NCBI GenBank assembly: GCA_046341775.1
Contig: JBKDQQ010000037.1
Coordinates: forward strand, 1 to 47,079
DNA from: SXXH01 sp041165735
GTDB lineage: Bacteria > Planctomycetota > UBA1135 > GCA-002686595
DNA: 47,079 nucleotides
Direction of reading: 5' to 3'
Of the stretch, positions 16,358 to 24,741 are shown one piece after another; positions within the stretch are counted from its first letter, which is position 1, and every line of letters begins with the position of its first letter. A program made the translations under genes and the position numbers. Below the pieces are notes generated by a model. It had not been told where the DNA came from. It did no database searches and was given only the letters and a program-made list of their open reading frames with translations.

Positions 16358-17187
16358 GCGCCAAGGTCCATCCGCTCGACCTGAACACCGACCTGGTCGA
16401 GGCGCTGCTCGTGCGCTTCCTGCGCGCCGAGGCGGGCAAGTTCGGCTTCGAACGCGCGGTGCTCGGCTTGTCGGGCGGCATCGACTCGGCCGTGTCGGCC
16501 GCGCTGGCGGCGCGCGCCTTCGGAGCCGCCAACGTGCTGGGCGTGATGATGCCCTACACGACCAGCAGTCCGGCTTCCGAGGCAGACGCGCGCGCCGTGG
16601 CCGCCGCGCTCTCGATCCGGCTCGACAAGGTCGAGATCGGGCCCATGGCGGACGGCTACCTCGCCGGCGCGCCGGACGCCGACCGCCTGCGCCGCGGCAA
16701 CGTGATGGCGCGTTGCCGCATGATCGTGCTGTACGACCGTTCGGTGGTCGAACGCGCCCTGGTCGTCGGGACCTCCAACAAGACGGAGCTCCTGCTCGGG
16801 TACTCGACCCAGTTCGGCGACGCGGCGTGCGCGCTGAACCCCCTCGGCGACCTGTACAAGCACCAGGTGGTGCAACTGGCGCGCCACCTCGGCCTGCCGC
16901 GCGTCGTCATCGACAAGCCCCCGACGGCCGACTTGTTCGAAGGCCAGACGGACGAAGGCGAACTCGGCTTCAGCTACGCGCAAGCCGACGCGATCCTGCA
17001 CGCGCTGGTCGACGAACGCCGCACGCTCGAGGAGGTCGTGGCCCTCGGTCACGCGCGCCCGTTGGTCGAGCGCATCGTCGCGCGCATGGCCGCCAACCAG
17101 TACAAGCGCCAGCCGCCGCTGGTCGCCAAGTTGGGCGAGCGCACGGTGACGCACGACTTCCGGTATTTGAGGGACTGGGGGCGGTGA
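16354..17187 (+). CDS. nadE: NAD+ synthase (NadE, synthetase domain only)
   Basis: A 277-residue adenine-nucleotide alpha-hydrolase that adenylates and amidates deaminoneuraminic-like NaAD (nicotinic acid adenine dinucleotide) to NAD+. The ATP pyrophosphatase loop is LGLSGGIDSAVSA (about residues 34-46). RGNVMARCRMIVLY, VVGTSNKTELLLGY and KPPTADLFEGQTDEGELGF match the ammonia-dependent, archaeal-like NadE class. Length agrees with single-domain NadE (about 260-280). The GTG start at 16354 overlaps the nitrilase stop (GTGA) in a different frame, so the two are separate polypeptides made in coupled fashion. Confidence 0.9.
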   Translation: MSAKVHPLDLNTDLVEALLVRFLRAEAGKFGFERAVLGLSGGIDSAVSAALAARAFGAANVLGVMMPYTTSSPASEADARAVAAALSIRLDKVEIGPMADGYLAGAPDADRLRRGNVMARCRMIVLYDRSVVERALVVGTSNKTELLLGYSTQFGDAACALNPLGDLYKHQVVQLARHLGLPRVVIDKPPTADLFEGQTDEGELGFSYAQADAILHALVDERRTLEEVVALGHARPLVERIVARMAANQYKRQPPLVAKLGERTVTHDFRYLRDWGR

Positions 17188-17212
17188 CCGCCGGTGCGCG
17201 GCCGTCGGCGTG

Positions 17213-17776
17213 TCAGGCCTGGACGGTCGGCGCGGCGCGCTGCGCGGCGTCCTCGAGCTTGAAGTAGGCCGCGGGCTCGAAGCCGAACAGGCGGGCGACG
17301 AGGTTGGTGGGGAACGACTCGCACTTCACGTTGAGCTCGCGCACGTTGCCGTTGTAGAAGCGCAACGCGCCTTGGATGCGGTCCTCGGTGTTGGCGAGTT
17401 CGGCTTGCAGCGCCAGGAAGTGCTGGTCGGACTTCAGGTCCGGGTAGGCCTCGAAGCGCGCGACGAGGAGCGCAAGCGTGGACGCCAAGCGGCCCTCCAC
17501 GGCCGCGAGATCCCGCCGCGGCAGGTCGGCGCGCAAGGACTCCGCGTCGGCACGCAACGCGACGAGGCGCTCGAGCGTCTCCCTCTCGTGCGCGGCGTGG
17601 CCCTTGACCGTCGCCACGAGATTCGGGACGAGGTCGTGGCGTCGCTTGAGTTCGACATCGACGCCGCTCCAGCTCTCGCGCACGTGCGCGCGCGCCGACA
17701 CGAAGCCGTTGTGCATCGCCGCGAGGGCGAGGCCCGCGACGAGGAGGAGGCCGAGCAGGACGAGCAGCGCTTCCAT
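17213..17776 (-). CDS. lemA: LemA family protein
   Basis: A 187-residue protein with one N-terminal membrane segment (about residues 3-20) followed by a long helical LemA domain. Hallmarks are WSGVDVELKRRHDLVPNLV (about 36-54), VKGHAAHERETLERL, and the C-terminal RFYNGNVRELN with FPTNLVARLFGF. The family is widespread; its exact job is unclear, but it is usually linked to membrane proteins and envelope stress. It lies 13 bases downstream of a membrane protein gene, which is the expected kind of partner. Confidence 0.9.
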   Translation of the reverse strand: MEALLVLLGLLLVAGLALAAMHNGFVSARAHVRESWSGVDVELKRRHDLVPNLVATVKGHAAHERETLERLVALRADAESLRADLPRRDLAAVEGRLASTLALLVARFEAYPDLKSDQHFLALQAELANTEDRIQGALRFYNGNVRELNVKCESFPTNLVARLFGFEPAAYFKLEDAAQRAAPTVQA

Positions 17777-17789
17777 GGTCGACGCGGGG

Positions 17790-18548
17790 TCAGGCGCGCG
17801 CGGCGCGACTGGTGGTGGCGGCGTTGCCCGCTTCGACGAGCGGTGCTTGCGACAGGCGCGCGCGTTCGGAGTTCACCAGCGGACGCGGGATCTGCGCGAG
17901 GAAGCCGCGCGACCAGGCGAGCAAGGCTTCGAAGCGGGCGGGCGAGGCCTTGCCCGGCGACTCCAACACGACCAGCGCCTGGCGACCGCGCGATTCGAAC
18001 TGCACGCCGGGATGGTCCTTCAACCAGGTCATCATCGCCCCGTCGAGCAGGTCCCACGCGTCCTTCTTGCGCTCGGCCTCGACCTTGAAGCGCTTGCTGA
18101 ACTCGGCGTCCTCGAAGTCGATGTCGTCGAAGCCGAACATCGCCGCCAGCTTGTCGCCCACTCCCTCGGCCTCGAACGACACATGTCCGGGATCGAAGGC
18201 GAGCTCGACGATGGCGCAGGTCCTCCAGTAGTGGCGCGTGCGCCGGTTCCTGCCGCTGCCGCTGGTGATCGCATAGTGGTACTCGAAGATGGTCGCCGAC
18301 GCGCCATCCAAGCCGGGCGTCGCCCGCGGCAGGCGGACCGCGGCGATCGCCTGCGCGTAGCGCGAGTGCCCGCGCCGGAACAAGTCCCAGTTCCAGCCCG
18401 GATCGTCGCGCCGAAGCGCGCCGGGCTCGAGCCCGCTGGCTTGTTGCCACCGCACCAGCGCCTCGACGCGCTTCTTGTCCTGCGCGGCCGCCCACCAGGC
18501 GAAGCCGAGGGCCAGCACGACCACGGCGATGAAGGCGATGTGCTCCAA
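17790..18548 (-). CDS. Membrane protein next to LemA, DUF3137-like
   Basis: A 252-residue protein with one N-terminal TM segment (HIAFIAVVVLALGFAWWAA) and a soluble domain. The domain contains EYHYAITSGSGRNRRTRHY, FDPGHVSFEAEGVGDKLAAM and a SRGFLAQIPRPL segment. Its place beside lemA and its architecture resemble DUF3137-type partners, but I would not insist on the family name. No ATG or GTG in frame lies upstream of the TM segment without entering the kinase gene, so I choose a TTG at 18548, which has GGAAG seven bases before it. The start is therefore inferred. Confidence 0.65.
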   Translation of the reverse strand: MEHIAFIAVVVLALGFAWWAAAQDKKRVEALVRWQQASGLEPGALRRDDPGWNWDLFRRGHSRYAQAIAAVRLPRATPGLDGASATIFEYHYAITSGSGRNRRTRHYWRTCAIVELAFDPGHVSFEAEGVGDKLAAMFGFDDIDFEDAEFSKRFKVEAERKKDAWDLLDGAMMTWLKDHPGVQFESRGRQALVVLESPGKASPARFEALLAWSRGFLAQIPRPLVNSERARLSQAPLVEAGNAATTSRAARA

Positions 18549-18594
18549 GCTGGTGCTTCCGTGGCGACAGTCTACGCCACGCGCCGCTCCGCAT

Positions 18595-21060
18595 TCACCG
18601 CGCGCTCCGCGCGACGAGAGGCGCCAGCACCGGACGCACGCCCACGCGCCGATCGACGTGGCCCGCGTCGACCTTCTCGACCGCGGACGAACGCGCGGCC
18701 GCGGGCTGGGACGCATGGTGGCCGCCGCGCGTCGCCCGCAGTCGCGAGCCGGAGAATGCGCCGCGCGCCGGACCAATCCACTCGGCCACGTTGCCGGCCG
18801 TGTCGTGGAGGCCGAAGGCGTTGGATCGCAAGGATCCGACCGGCAAGGGTTCCTCGACGCCCGAGCCGCGCAGGTTCGCCGCGCCGACCAGCGACGAAGG
18901 TTCGTCGCCCGTCCACCAACGTGCTTGCGTGGTGGCGCGCGCCGCCTGTTCCCACTGGGCCTCGTCGGGGAAGTCGAGGCCCGCGCGCGGCAGCAGCGTG
19001 GCGAGTTCGGTCCACGACACGCTTTCGCAAGGCAGGCGACCCGAGCCCACGTGCTGCGCCGGAGCGATCGCCCACAACGACCTGGCCTGCGCCTGCGTCA
19101 ACTCGTGCTTCGCGATCCAGTACGGCTCCAGCTCGACGATGCCGCGCGGCCTTTCGTCGAGCGTGGCGTCGGGATCGGCTCCGGCGCGCGAACCGTAGAG
19201 CGCGCCCACATGGCTGCGACCACCCGGCAGGAGCACCATGACCATGGCCGCGTCGTCGGCGCCCGAGAGGCGTCCGTCGAGGCCACGCACGGGGATCGAG
19301 CCGCTGCCAAGCAGCGCGAACTCCTCGAGTCCGCTGCTCGGATCGGCACCGAGCGGCAGCAGCTCGTCGCGGGGTTCCGCGAGTGGACGCGCGTAGCGCG
19401 GATTGGCGGCGATGCGCTCCAGCGCGGCGCGCCAAGCCGACGCGCGCGCGGAGCGCGAGGCGTCCAGCTCGTCGAGCCGCGCGAGCGCCCCGCGCGCGGC
19501 GGCCAGCGAACGCGATCCGTGCGTGTCGGACAAGGTGTCGAGGTCGGCCACGAGCCGCGCGAGCAGCGCGGCGCGGAAGCGCGCATCCTGGTCCGCGGCT
19601 CCGGCGCCCTCGAGCGCGGCCCGCGCGCGGCGATGGTCGCCGGCGCGCGCCAAGAGACCCTCGCAGCGCTCGATCCAGCGTTCGATGGCCGTCCTGCGTT
19701 CCGCGCGCGGCGGCCAGAAGAGCTCGTCCGCATCGCCGCGCAGTTCCTGCGCCAGCACCGTGTCGGAGAGCGAGAGCACTTCGCCCGCCGCCTTGGCGCG
19801 CCACGCGGCGAACCCCAATGCGCCGCCGACGCCGAGGACGACCAGCGTCGCGCCGGCCGACGCGAGGAGGCGGTTGCGGCGCACCCACTTGGCCGCGTGC
19901 GCCACGAAGCCCCGCTCGTGCGCCGACACGACGCGGCCTTCGAGCCACGCGCGCAAGTCCCGCGCGAATTCCAGCGCGCCGGCGTAGCGCTCCTCGGCCT
20001 TCCTGCGCATGGCGCGCTCGGCGATGGAGACCAGCTCCTCGGGGGCGTGCGGCGCGAGACTACGCAACGATGGCGGCGGCCCCGCGCGCACGGCGTCGGC
20101 CACGGCGCGCGCATCCGGCCCGAAGTGGGGCGGCGCGCCGGCGAGCAGCCGATGCAGGATGGCCCCGAGCGCGTACACGTCGCTGCGCGGCCCGATCGCC
20201 GGGGTCTCGCCGCGCGCCTGCTCCGGCGACATGTAGGCCGGAGTGCCGAGCAGGGCGCCTTGCTGCGTGTCCTCCGGAGCCGACGCGCCATTGTCAAAAC
20301 GAATGGACAAGTCCCCCTGGTCGCCGGCGAGGCCCCAGTCGAGCACGACCACCTGTCCGCGGTCGCCCACGAGGATGTTGCCCGGCTTCAGGTCGCGGTG
20401 CACCACGCCGCGCTCGTGCGCGAAGGCCACCGCTTCGGCGACATCGGCGAGGACGGCCACCGCACGCGGCAGCGGTTCGCGCCCGGCGGAGAGGTCCTGC
20501 GCGCAGGCCTCCAGCGTGCGACCTTCGACCAGCGGCATGGTGAACCACGGCGCGCCGCGTTCGTCGACTCCCAGGTCGTGCACGCCGACGATCGACGGGT
20601 GCGGCAGGCGGGCGAGGAGCCGTGCTTCGCGCAGGAAGCGCGCCACGAGCCGCGGATCGCCCAAGGCCTCGTCGCGCACGGTCTTCAGCGCCACTTCGCG
20701 GCCGAGGTTCGCGTCGCGCGCGCGCCAGACTTCGGCGCAGCGCGTGCGCGCGAGCAGTTCGACGCGCGCCAGCCGGCCAGCGTCGGCCTGCAAGCCCGAG
20801 AGGAGCGCGGCGACGCGCGACGCGTCGGGAGCGGCGCGACGCAACTCGTCGAGCGCCTCCTCCACGCGATCCAGGCCCGCGAACAGGCGCTCGGCCCGCC
20901 GCCAAGCCGCATGCAGCGACTCCAGCTCGGCGGCGAGCGCCGGAGCGCCTGCGCGCAGCGCCTCGAACGATTCGGCCGATCCGTCCTCGCGCCGCGCGAG
21001 CCACGACTCGAACAGGGCTTGCGCATCGCGCTCGCGGCTCTGTTGGATGGCCTCGGACAT
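18595..21060 (-). CDS. Membrane Ser/Thr protein kinase with formylglycine-enzyme-like C-terminal domain
   Basis: An 821-residue Hanks-type kinase. Residues 98-370 are the kinase domain: Lys126 in VALK, catalytic loop HRDLKPGN (221-228), the metal motif as DWG (241-243) instead of DFG, and GTPAYMSPEQ. The glycine-rich loop is degenerate (LLARTRCAEVWRA). A TM helix spans about 398-420. The exported part ends in a sulfatase-modifying-factor-like domain (about 628-815), with AGNVAEW and RGG motifs but without the cysteine pair of true formylglycine enzymes, so it is more likely a binding or sensing domain. This architecture is common in Planctomycetota. The gene is divergent from the PSD1/DUF1553 gene, with 127 bases between starts. 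Confidence 0.85.
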   Translation of the reverse strand: MSEAIQQSRERDAQALFESWLARREDGSAESFEALRAGAPALAAELESLHAAWRRAERLFAGLDRVEEALDELRRAAPDASRVAALLSGLQADAGRLARVELLARTRCAEVWRARDANLGREVALKTVRDEALGDPRLVARFLREARLLARLPHPSIVGVHDLGVDERGAPWFTMPLVEGRTLEACAQDLSAGREPLPRAVAVLADVAEAVAFAHERGVVHRDLKPGNILVGDRGQVVVLDWGLAGDQGDLSIRFDNGASAPEDTQQGALLGTPAYMSPEQARGETPAIGPRSDVYALGAILHRLLAGAPPHFGPDARAVADAVRAGPPPSLRSLAPHAPEELVSIAERAMRRKAEERYAGALEFARDLRAWLEGRVVSAHERGFVAHAAKWVRRNRLLASAGATLVVLGVGGALGFAAWRAKAAGEVLSLSDTVLAQELRGDADELFWPPRAERRTAIERWIERCEGLLARAGDHRRARAALEGAGAADQDARFRAALLARLVADLDTLSDTHGSRSLAAARGALARLDELDASRSARASAWRAALERIAANPRYARPLAEPRDELLPLGADPSSGLEEFALLGSGSIPVRGLDGRLSGADDAAMVMVLLPGGRSHVGALYGSRAGADPDATLDERPRGIVELEPYWIAKHELTQAQARSLWAIAPAQHVGSGRLPCESVSWTELATLLPRAGLDFPDEAQWEQAARATTQARWWTGDEPSSLVGAANLRGSGVEEPLPVGSLRSNAFGLHDTAGNVAEWIGPARGAFSGSRLRATRGGHHASQPAAARSSAVEKVDAGHVDRRVGVRPVLAPLVARSAR
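20292..20308 (+). repeat. 17-bp dispersed motif, copy 5
   Basis: TGTCAAAACGAATGGAC, inside the kinase gene (antisense to it). It forces codons ATT CGT TTT GAC AAT, out of keeping with the rest of the gene. Confidence 0.55.
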
Positions 21061-21187
21061 GGGATCGCGTCGACGCGGATCGTCGGGTCCCCGGACGCGG
21101 GTCGTTTCCGTGCCGCGGCGCCCCGAGCGCGCCTCTCGCGGCTACCATACATCCCGCGGCGCCATCCCGCTCCGCGAGGACCTCGGC

Positions 21188-24100
21188 ATGCCCTCTCCGA
21201 TCCCCTCCCTGCGCGGCCTGCGGACTTCGTGCGCCGCGGCCTTGCTGTCCCTGTCCGCGTTCGCCGGCGAGGAAGCGCGCATCAGCTACAACCGCGACGT
21301 GCGTCCGATCCTGTCGGACCGCTGCTTCCTCTGCCACGGCATGGACTCGGCCAAGCGCGCGGCCGATCTGCGGCTCGACATCGCGGCCGAGGCGACGAAG
21401 GATCGGGACGGCCTGCGCGCGGTGGCGCCCGGGAGCCTCGAGCAAAGCGAGATCTGGGCGCGCATCAACAGCGCGGATCCCGACGACCACATGCCGCCGG
21501 CGGAGTCGAACAAGCCCGCGCTCGACGCGCGCGAGAAGGAGATCATCCGCCGCTGGATCGAGCAGGGCGCGGAGTACGAGCCGCACTGGGCCTTCACGCC
21601 GCCCGCGCGCCCGACTCCGCCGCCGGGCGCGGCGAGCAACCCGATCGACCGCTTCCTGGACGCGCACCTCGCGGCCAAGGGCCTGTCCGCCGTCCCGCCG
21701 GCCGATGAAACGCGCCTCGTGCGCCGCCTGTTCCTCGACCTGACCGGCCTGCCGCCGACGCCGGAGGAGCTCGACGCGCACATGGCCTCGTCCGCGCCCG
21801 ACAGGCTCGACGCCTTGGCCATGAAGCTGATGACCGAGGAGCCGTGGCGCACGCGCCACGCGGAGCGCATGGCGCTGCCGTGGCTCGACGCGGCGCGCTA
21901 CGCCGACACGAACGGCATCCACATGGACGCGGGCCGCACGTTGTGGCCTTGGCGCGACTGGGTGCTCGACGCGTACGAGGCGAACATGCCGTTCGACCAG
22001 TTTCTGGTCGAGCAGCTCGCCGGCGACCTGCTGCCGGGGGCGACGATCGCGCAGAAGGTCGCGAGCGGCTTCAACCGCAACCACGTCATCACCGACGAGG
22101 GCGGCGCCATCGACGAGGAGTACCTGGTCGAGTACGCCGCGGACCGCGCCGCCACGACCGCCTCGGTCTTCCTCGGGCTCACGATGAACTGCGCCCGGTG
22201 CCACGACCACAAGTTCGATCCGATCTCGCAGGACGAGTACTACTCGTTCTACGCGTACTTCAACTCGAACGAGGAACCGGGGCTGTACTCGCAGCTGCCC
22301 GACGCCAAGCGCGCCTTCGAGCCGTTCATGGAGGTGCCCGCGCCCGGCCAGGCCGAGCTCCGCGCCGAGCTCGGCACGCGCATCGAAGCGGCGGCGCGCG
22401 CCTTGGAGCAGGACGATCCCGACGAGGCGCGCTTGCGAGAGGAATGGTTGGCGGCGGCGCTGGGTTCGTCGCGCTGGGTGGAGGCGCGCGTCTTGTCGGC
22501 CAAGGCCACCGACGGCGTGGAGCTGGAGGTGCAGGCCGACGACTCGGTGCTCGCCAAGGGGCCGAACCCCGATCGTTCCGACTACGAGGTCGAGCTGTCC
22601 TTCGCGGGCGCGGGCCTGCGCCTGCTCGCGCTCGAAGCCATGGCCGATCCCGCCCACGGGAACAGACCCGGCCGCGCGGAGAACGGCAACGCCGTCGTGT
22701 CGCGCGTCGTGGCCAGCGTGCGGCCCGCCGACCAGCCGGACGCGTGGCGCGAGATCGAGTTCGAGTGGCTGTGGGTCGACCACGAGCAGGTCGACGGCGG
22801 CTACCACGCGGTCAACATGCTGCCGGGCATGGGCGACGAGGGCTGGGCGCTGGGCGGCCACCAACGCGAGGGATCGCGCGTGCTGGTGCTGCTCGCCAAG
22901 GAGCCGTTCGGCTGGGATGGCGGCACCGTGCTGCGCGCGCGCATCGAGCAGCGCACGGTCCATGCGCGCCACACCTTGCGCCAAGCGCGGCTGCGCGTGG
23001 GCGCCCTCGACGACGCGGTGGTGGCGCGCCTGCCGTTCGCCAAGGGCGGCTGGCACGTCGTCGGGCCGTTCGACGGCACCCGCGCCGACATGTACGAGAG
23101 GAGGATCGGCCCCGAGGACGCGGGCACCATCGACCGCGCGGCGCGCTTCGCCGAGCAGGGATGGTCGTACCGCGCGGACTTCGTCGACGGACGGGTCAAC
23201 GCCACGGCCGGCGGCTCGAACATCGTCTACGCCGCGCGCCAGGTCTTCGCGCCCAGCGAGCGCGAGATCGAGGTGTCGCTCGGCAGCGACGACGGCGTGC
23301 AGGTCTACCTGGGCGGCAAGCTGGTGCACGAGAACCGCGTCGATCGCGGCGCGCAGCCGGACCAGGACAAGGCGAGGATCCTCGTGCCGCGTGGACGCCA
23401 CCTGCTGGTGTTCAAGATCGTGAACACGGGCGGCGCGGGCGGGTACTACTGGCGGGAGCTGCCGCGCGCCGACGAGTTCGCGGGCCAGATGGTGGCGGCG
23501 CTGCTCCCGCGCGCGGCGCGCGGCAAGGCGCTCGACGCGGCGCTGGCCGACGCGTGGCGCACGCAACACTCGCCGACCTGGCGCGCCAAGCGGGAGGCGC
23601 TCGAGACGGCGCGCGGCGAACTGGCGACGCTGGAGGCGTCGATGCCGCGCACGATGGTCATGCGCGAACGCGAGACGCGCCGCGAGACCTACACCTTGAT
23701 GCGCGGTCGCTACGACATGCCCGACATGGCCCGCAAGCGCGAGCGCGGCATCCCCGCCGCGCTCGGCCGGCTGCCCGAAGGCTCGTCGGCCGATCGCCTC
23801 GGACTCGCGCGCTGGATGTCGTCGGCGGAGAACCCGTTGGTGGCGCGCGTCGCCGTGAACCGCCTCTGGGAGCAGTTCTTCGCCACGGGACTCGTGCGCA
23901 CCACCGAGGACTTCGGCCTGCAGGGCGAGTATCCGCTGCACCCGGAGCTGCTCGACTGGCTGGCCGTCGAATACCGCGAGAGCGGTTGGAACACCCGGCA
24001 CATGGTGCGCCTCATCACGAGCTCGAACGCCTATCGGCGCGGCTCGAACGCCGAAGCCGAGCTGCTGGAGCGCGATCCGGAGAACGTCGCGCTGGCGTGG

Positions 24101-24739
24101 TTCCCGCGCAAGCGGTTGCCGGCCGAGCACATCCGCGACCAGGCGCTGCACGTCGCCGGCCTGCTCGTCGAGAGGCAAGGCGGGCCGTCGGTGAAGCCCT
24201 ACCAGCCCGAGGGCCTGTGGCAGGAAGTGGCGATGCTCCAGTCCAACACGCGCGTCTACGAGCGCGGCATGGGCGACGAGTTGTGGCGGCGCAGCTTGTA
24301 CACCTACTGGAAGCGCGCCGCGCCGCCGCCGTCGATGCTGACCTTCGACGCGCCGACGCGCGAGTTCTGCAACATCCGCCGCACCAGCACGAACACGCCG
24401 CTGCAGGCGCTGGTGCTGTGGAACGACGAGCAATTCGTCGAGGCGGCGCGCGTGCTCGCCACGCGCACCTTGGACGAGGCCGGCGACGATCGCGCCCGCT
24501 TGGCGCGCATGTTCCGGCGCTGCGCGGTGCGAGCGCCGCAGCCGCAGGAGCTGGACAAGCTCGAAGCCGCCTTGGCGCGCTTCCGCGCGCGCTACGCGGG
24601 CGCGCCGGAGGACGCCAAGTCGCTGGTCGAGGTCGGCGAGGCGCCTGTCGGCGCCCGGCACGCCGCGGCGGAGCTGGCCGCGTGGACCATGGTCGCCTCG
24701 AGCCTCTTGAACATCGACGCCACGATCGTGAGGAGCTGA
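21188..24739 (+). CDS. PSD1 / DUF1549 / DUF1553 secreted cytochrome-like protein
   Basis: A 1183-residue exported protein (signal peptide about residues 1-26) of a family greatly expanded in Planctomycetota. A PSD1 cytochrome-c-like domain carries heme motif CFLCH (46-50). DUF1549 spans about 150-400 and includes a second CxxCH, CARCHDHKFDPI. DUF1553 spans about 860-1110 with NRLWEQFFATGLV, RLITSSNAYRRGS and TPLQALVLWND. Between them, about residues 427-760, is an inserted beta-rich segment with GSDDGVQVYLGGKLVHE, like a carbohydrate-binding or PA14-like module. The function is not established; a periplasmic redox step in polysaccharide use is a common suggestion. The DUF1501 gene follows after two bases. 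Confidence 0.85.
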   Translation: MPSPIPSLRGLRTSCAAALLSLSAFAGEEARISYNRDVRPILSDRCFLCHGMDSAKRAADLRLDIAAEATKDRDGLRAVAPGSLEQSEIWARINSADPDDHMPPAESNKPALDAREKEIIRRWIEQGAEYEPHWAFTPPARPTPPPGAASNPIDRFLDAHLAAKGLSAVPPADETRLVRRLFLDLTGLPPTPEELDAHMASSAPDRLDALAMKLMTEEPWRTRHAERMALPWLDAARYADTNGIHMDAGRTLWPWRDWVLDAYEANMPFDQFLVEQLAGDLLPGATIAQKVASGFNRNHVITDEGGAIDEEYLVEYAADRAATTASVFLGLTMNCARCHDHKFDPISQDEYYSFYAYFNSNEEPGLYSQLPDAKRAFEPFMEVPAPGQAELRAELGTRIEAAARALEQDDPDEARLREEWLAAALGSSRWVEARVLSAKATDGVELEVQADDSVLAKGPNPDRSDYEVELSFAGAGLRLLALEAMADPAHGNRPGRAENGNAVVSRVVASVRPADQPDAWREIEFEWLWVDHEQVDGGYHAVNMLPGMGDEGWALGGHQREGSRVLVLLAKEPFGWDGGTVLRARIEQRTVHARHTLRQARLRVGALDDAVVARLPFAKGGWHVVGPFDGTRADMYERRIGPEDAGTIDRAARFAEQGWSYRADFVDGRVNATAGGSNIVYAARQVFAPSEREIEVSLGSDDGVQVYLGGKLVHENRVDRGAQPDQDKARILVPRGRHLLVFKIVNTGGAGGYYWRELPRADEFAGQMVAALLPRAARGKALDAALADAWRTQHSPTWRAKREALETARGELATLEASMPRTMVMRERETRRETYTLMRGRYDMPDMARKRERGIPAALGRLPEGSSADRLGLARWMSSAENPLVARVAVNRLWEQFFATGLVRTTEDFGLQGEYPLHPELLDWLAVEYRESGWNTRHMVRLITSSNAYRRGSNAEAELLERDPENVALAWFPRKRLPAEHIRDQALHVAGLLVERQGGPSVKPYQPEGLWQEVAMLQSNTRVYERGMGDELWRRSLYTYWKRAAPPPSMLTFDAPTREFCNIRRTSTNTPLQALVLWNDEQFVEAARVLATRTLDEAGDDRARLARMFRRCAVRAPQPQELDKLEAALARFRARYAGAPEDAKSLVEVGEAPVGARHAAAELAAWTMVASSLLNIDATIVRS

Positions 24740-24741
24740 AC

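Noticed and set aside
16340..16370. Frameshift splitting a single NadE gene
   Set aside because: The GTGA overlap is the same kind of junction found at several other genes here, and each half has a normal length for a stand-alone protein.
20294..24661. 1455-codon minus-strand reading across the PSD1/DUF1553 gene
   Set aside because: Arg/Ala/Val-rich with no domain; the plus frame carries heme motifs and family signatures.
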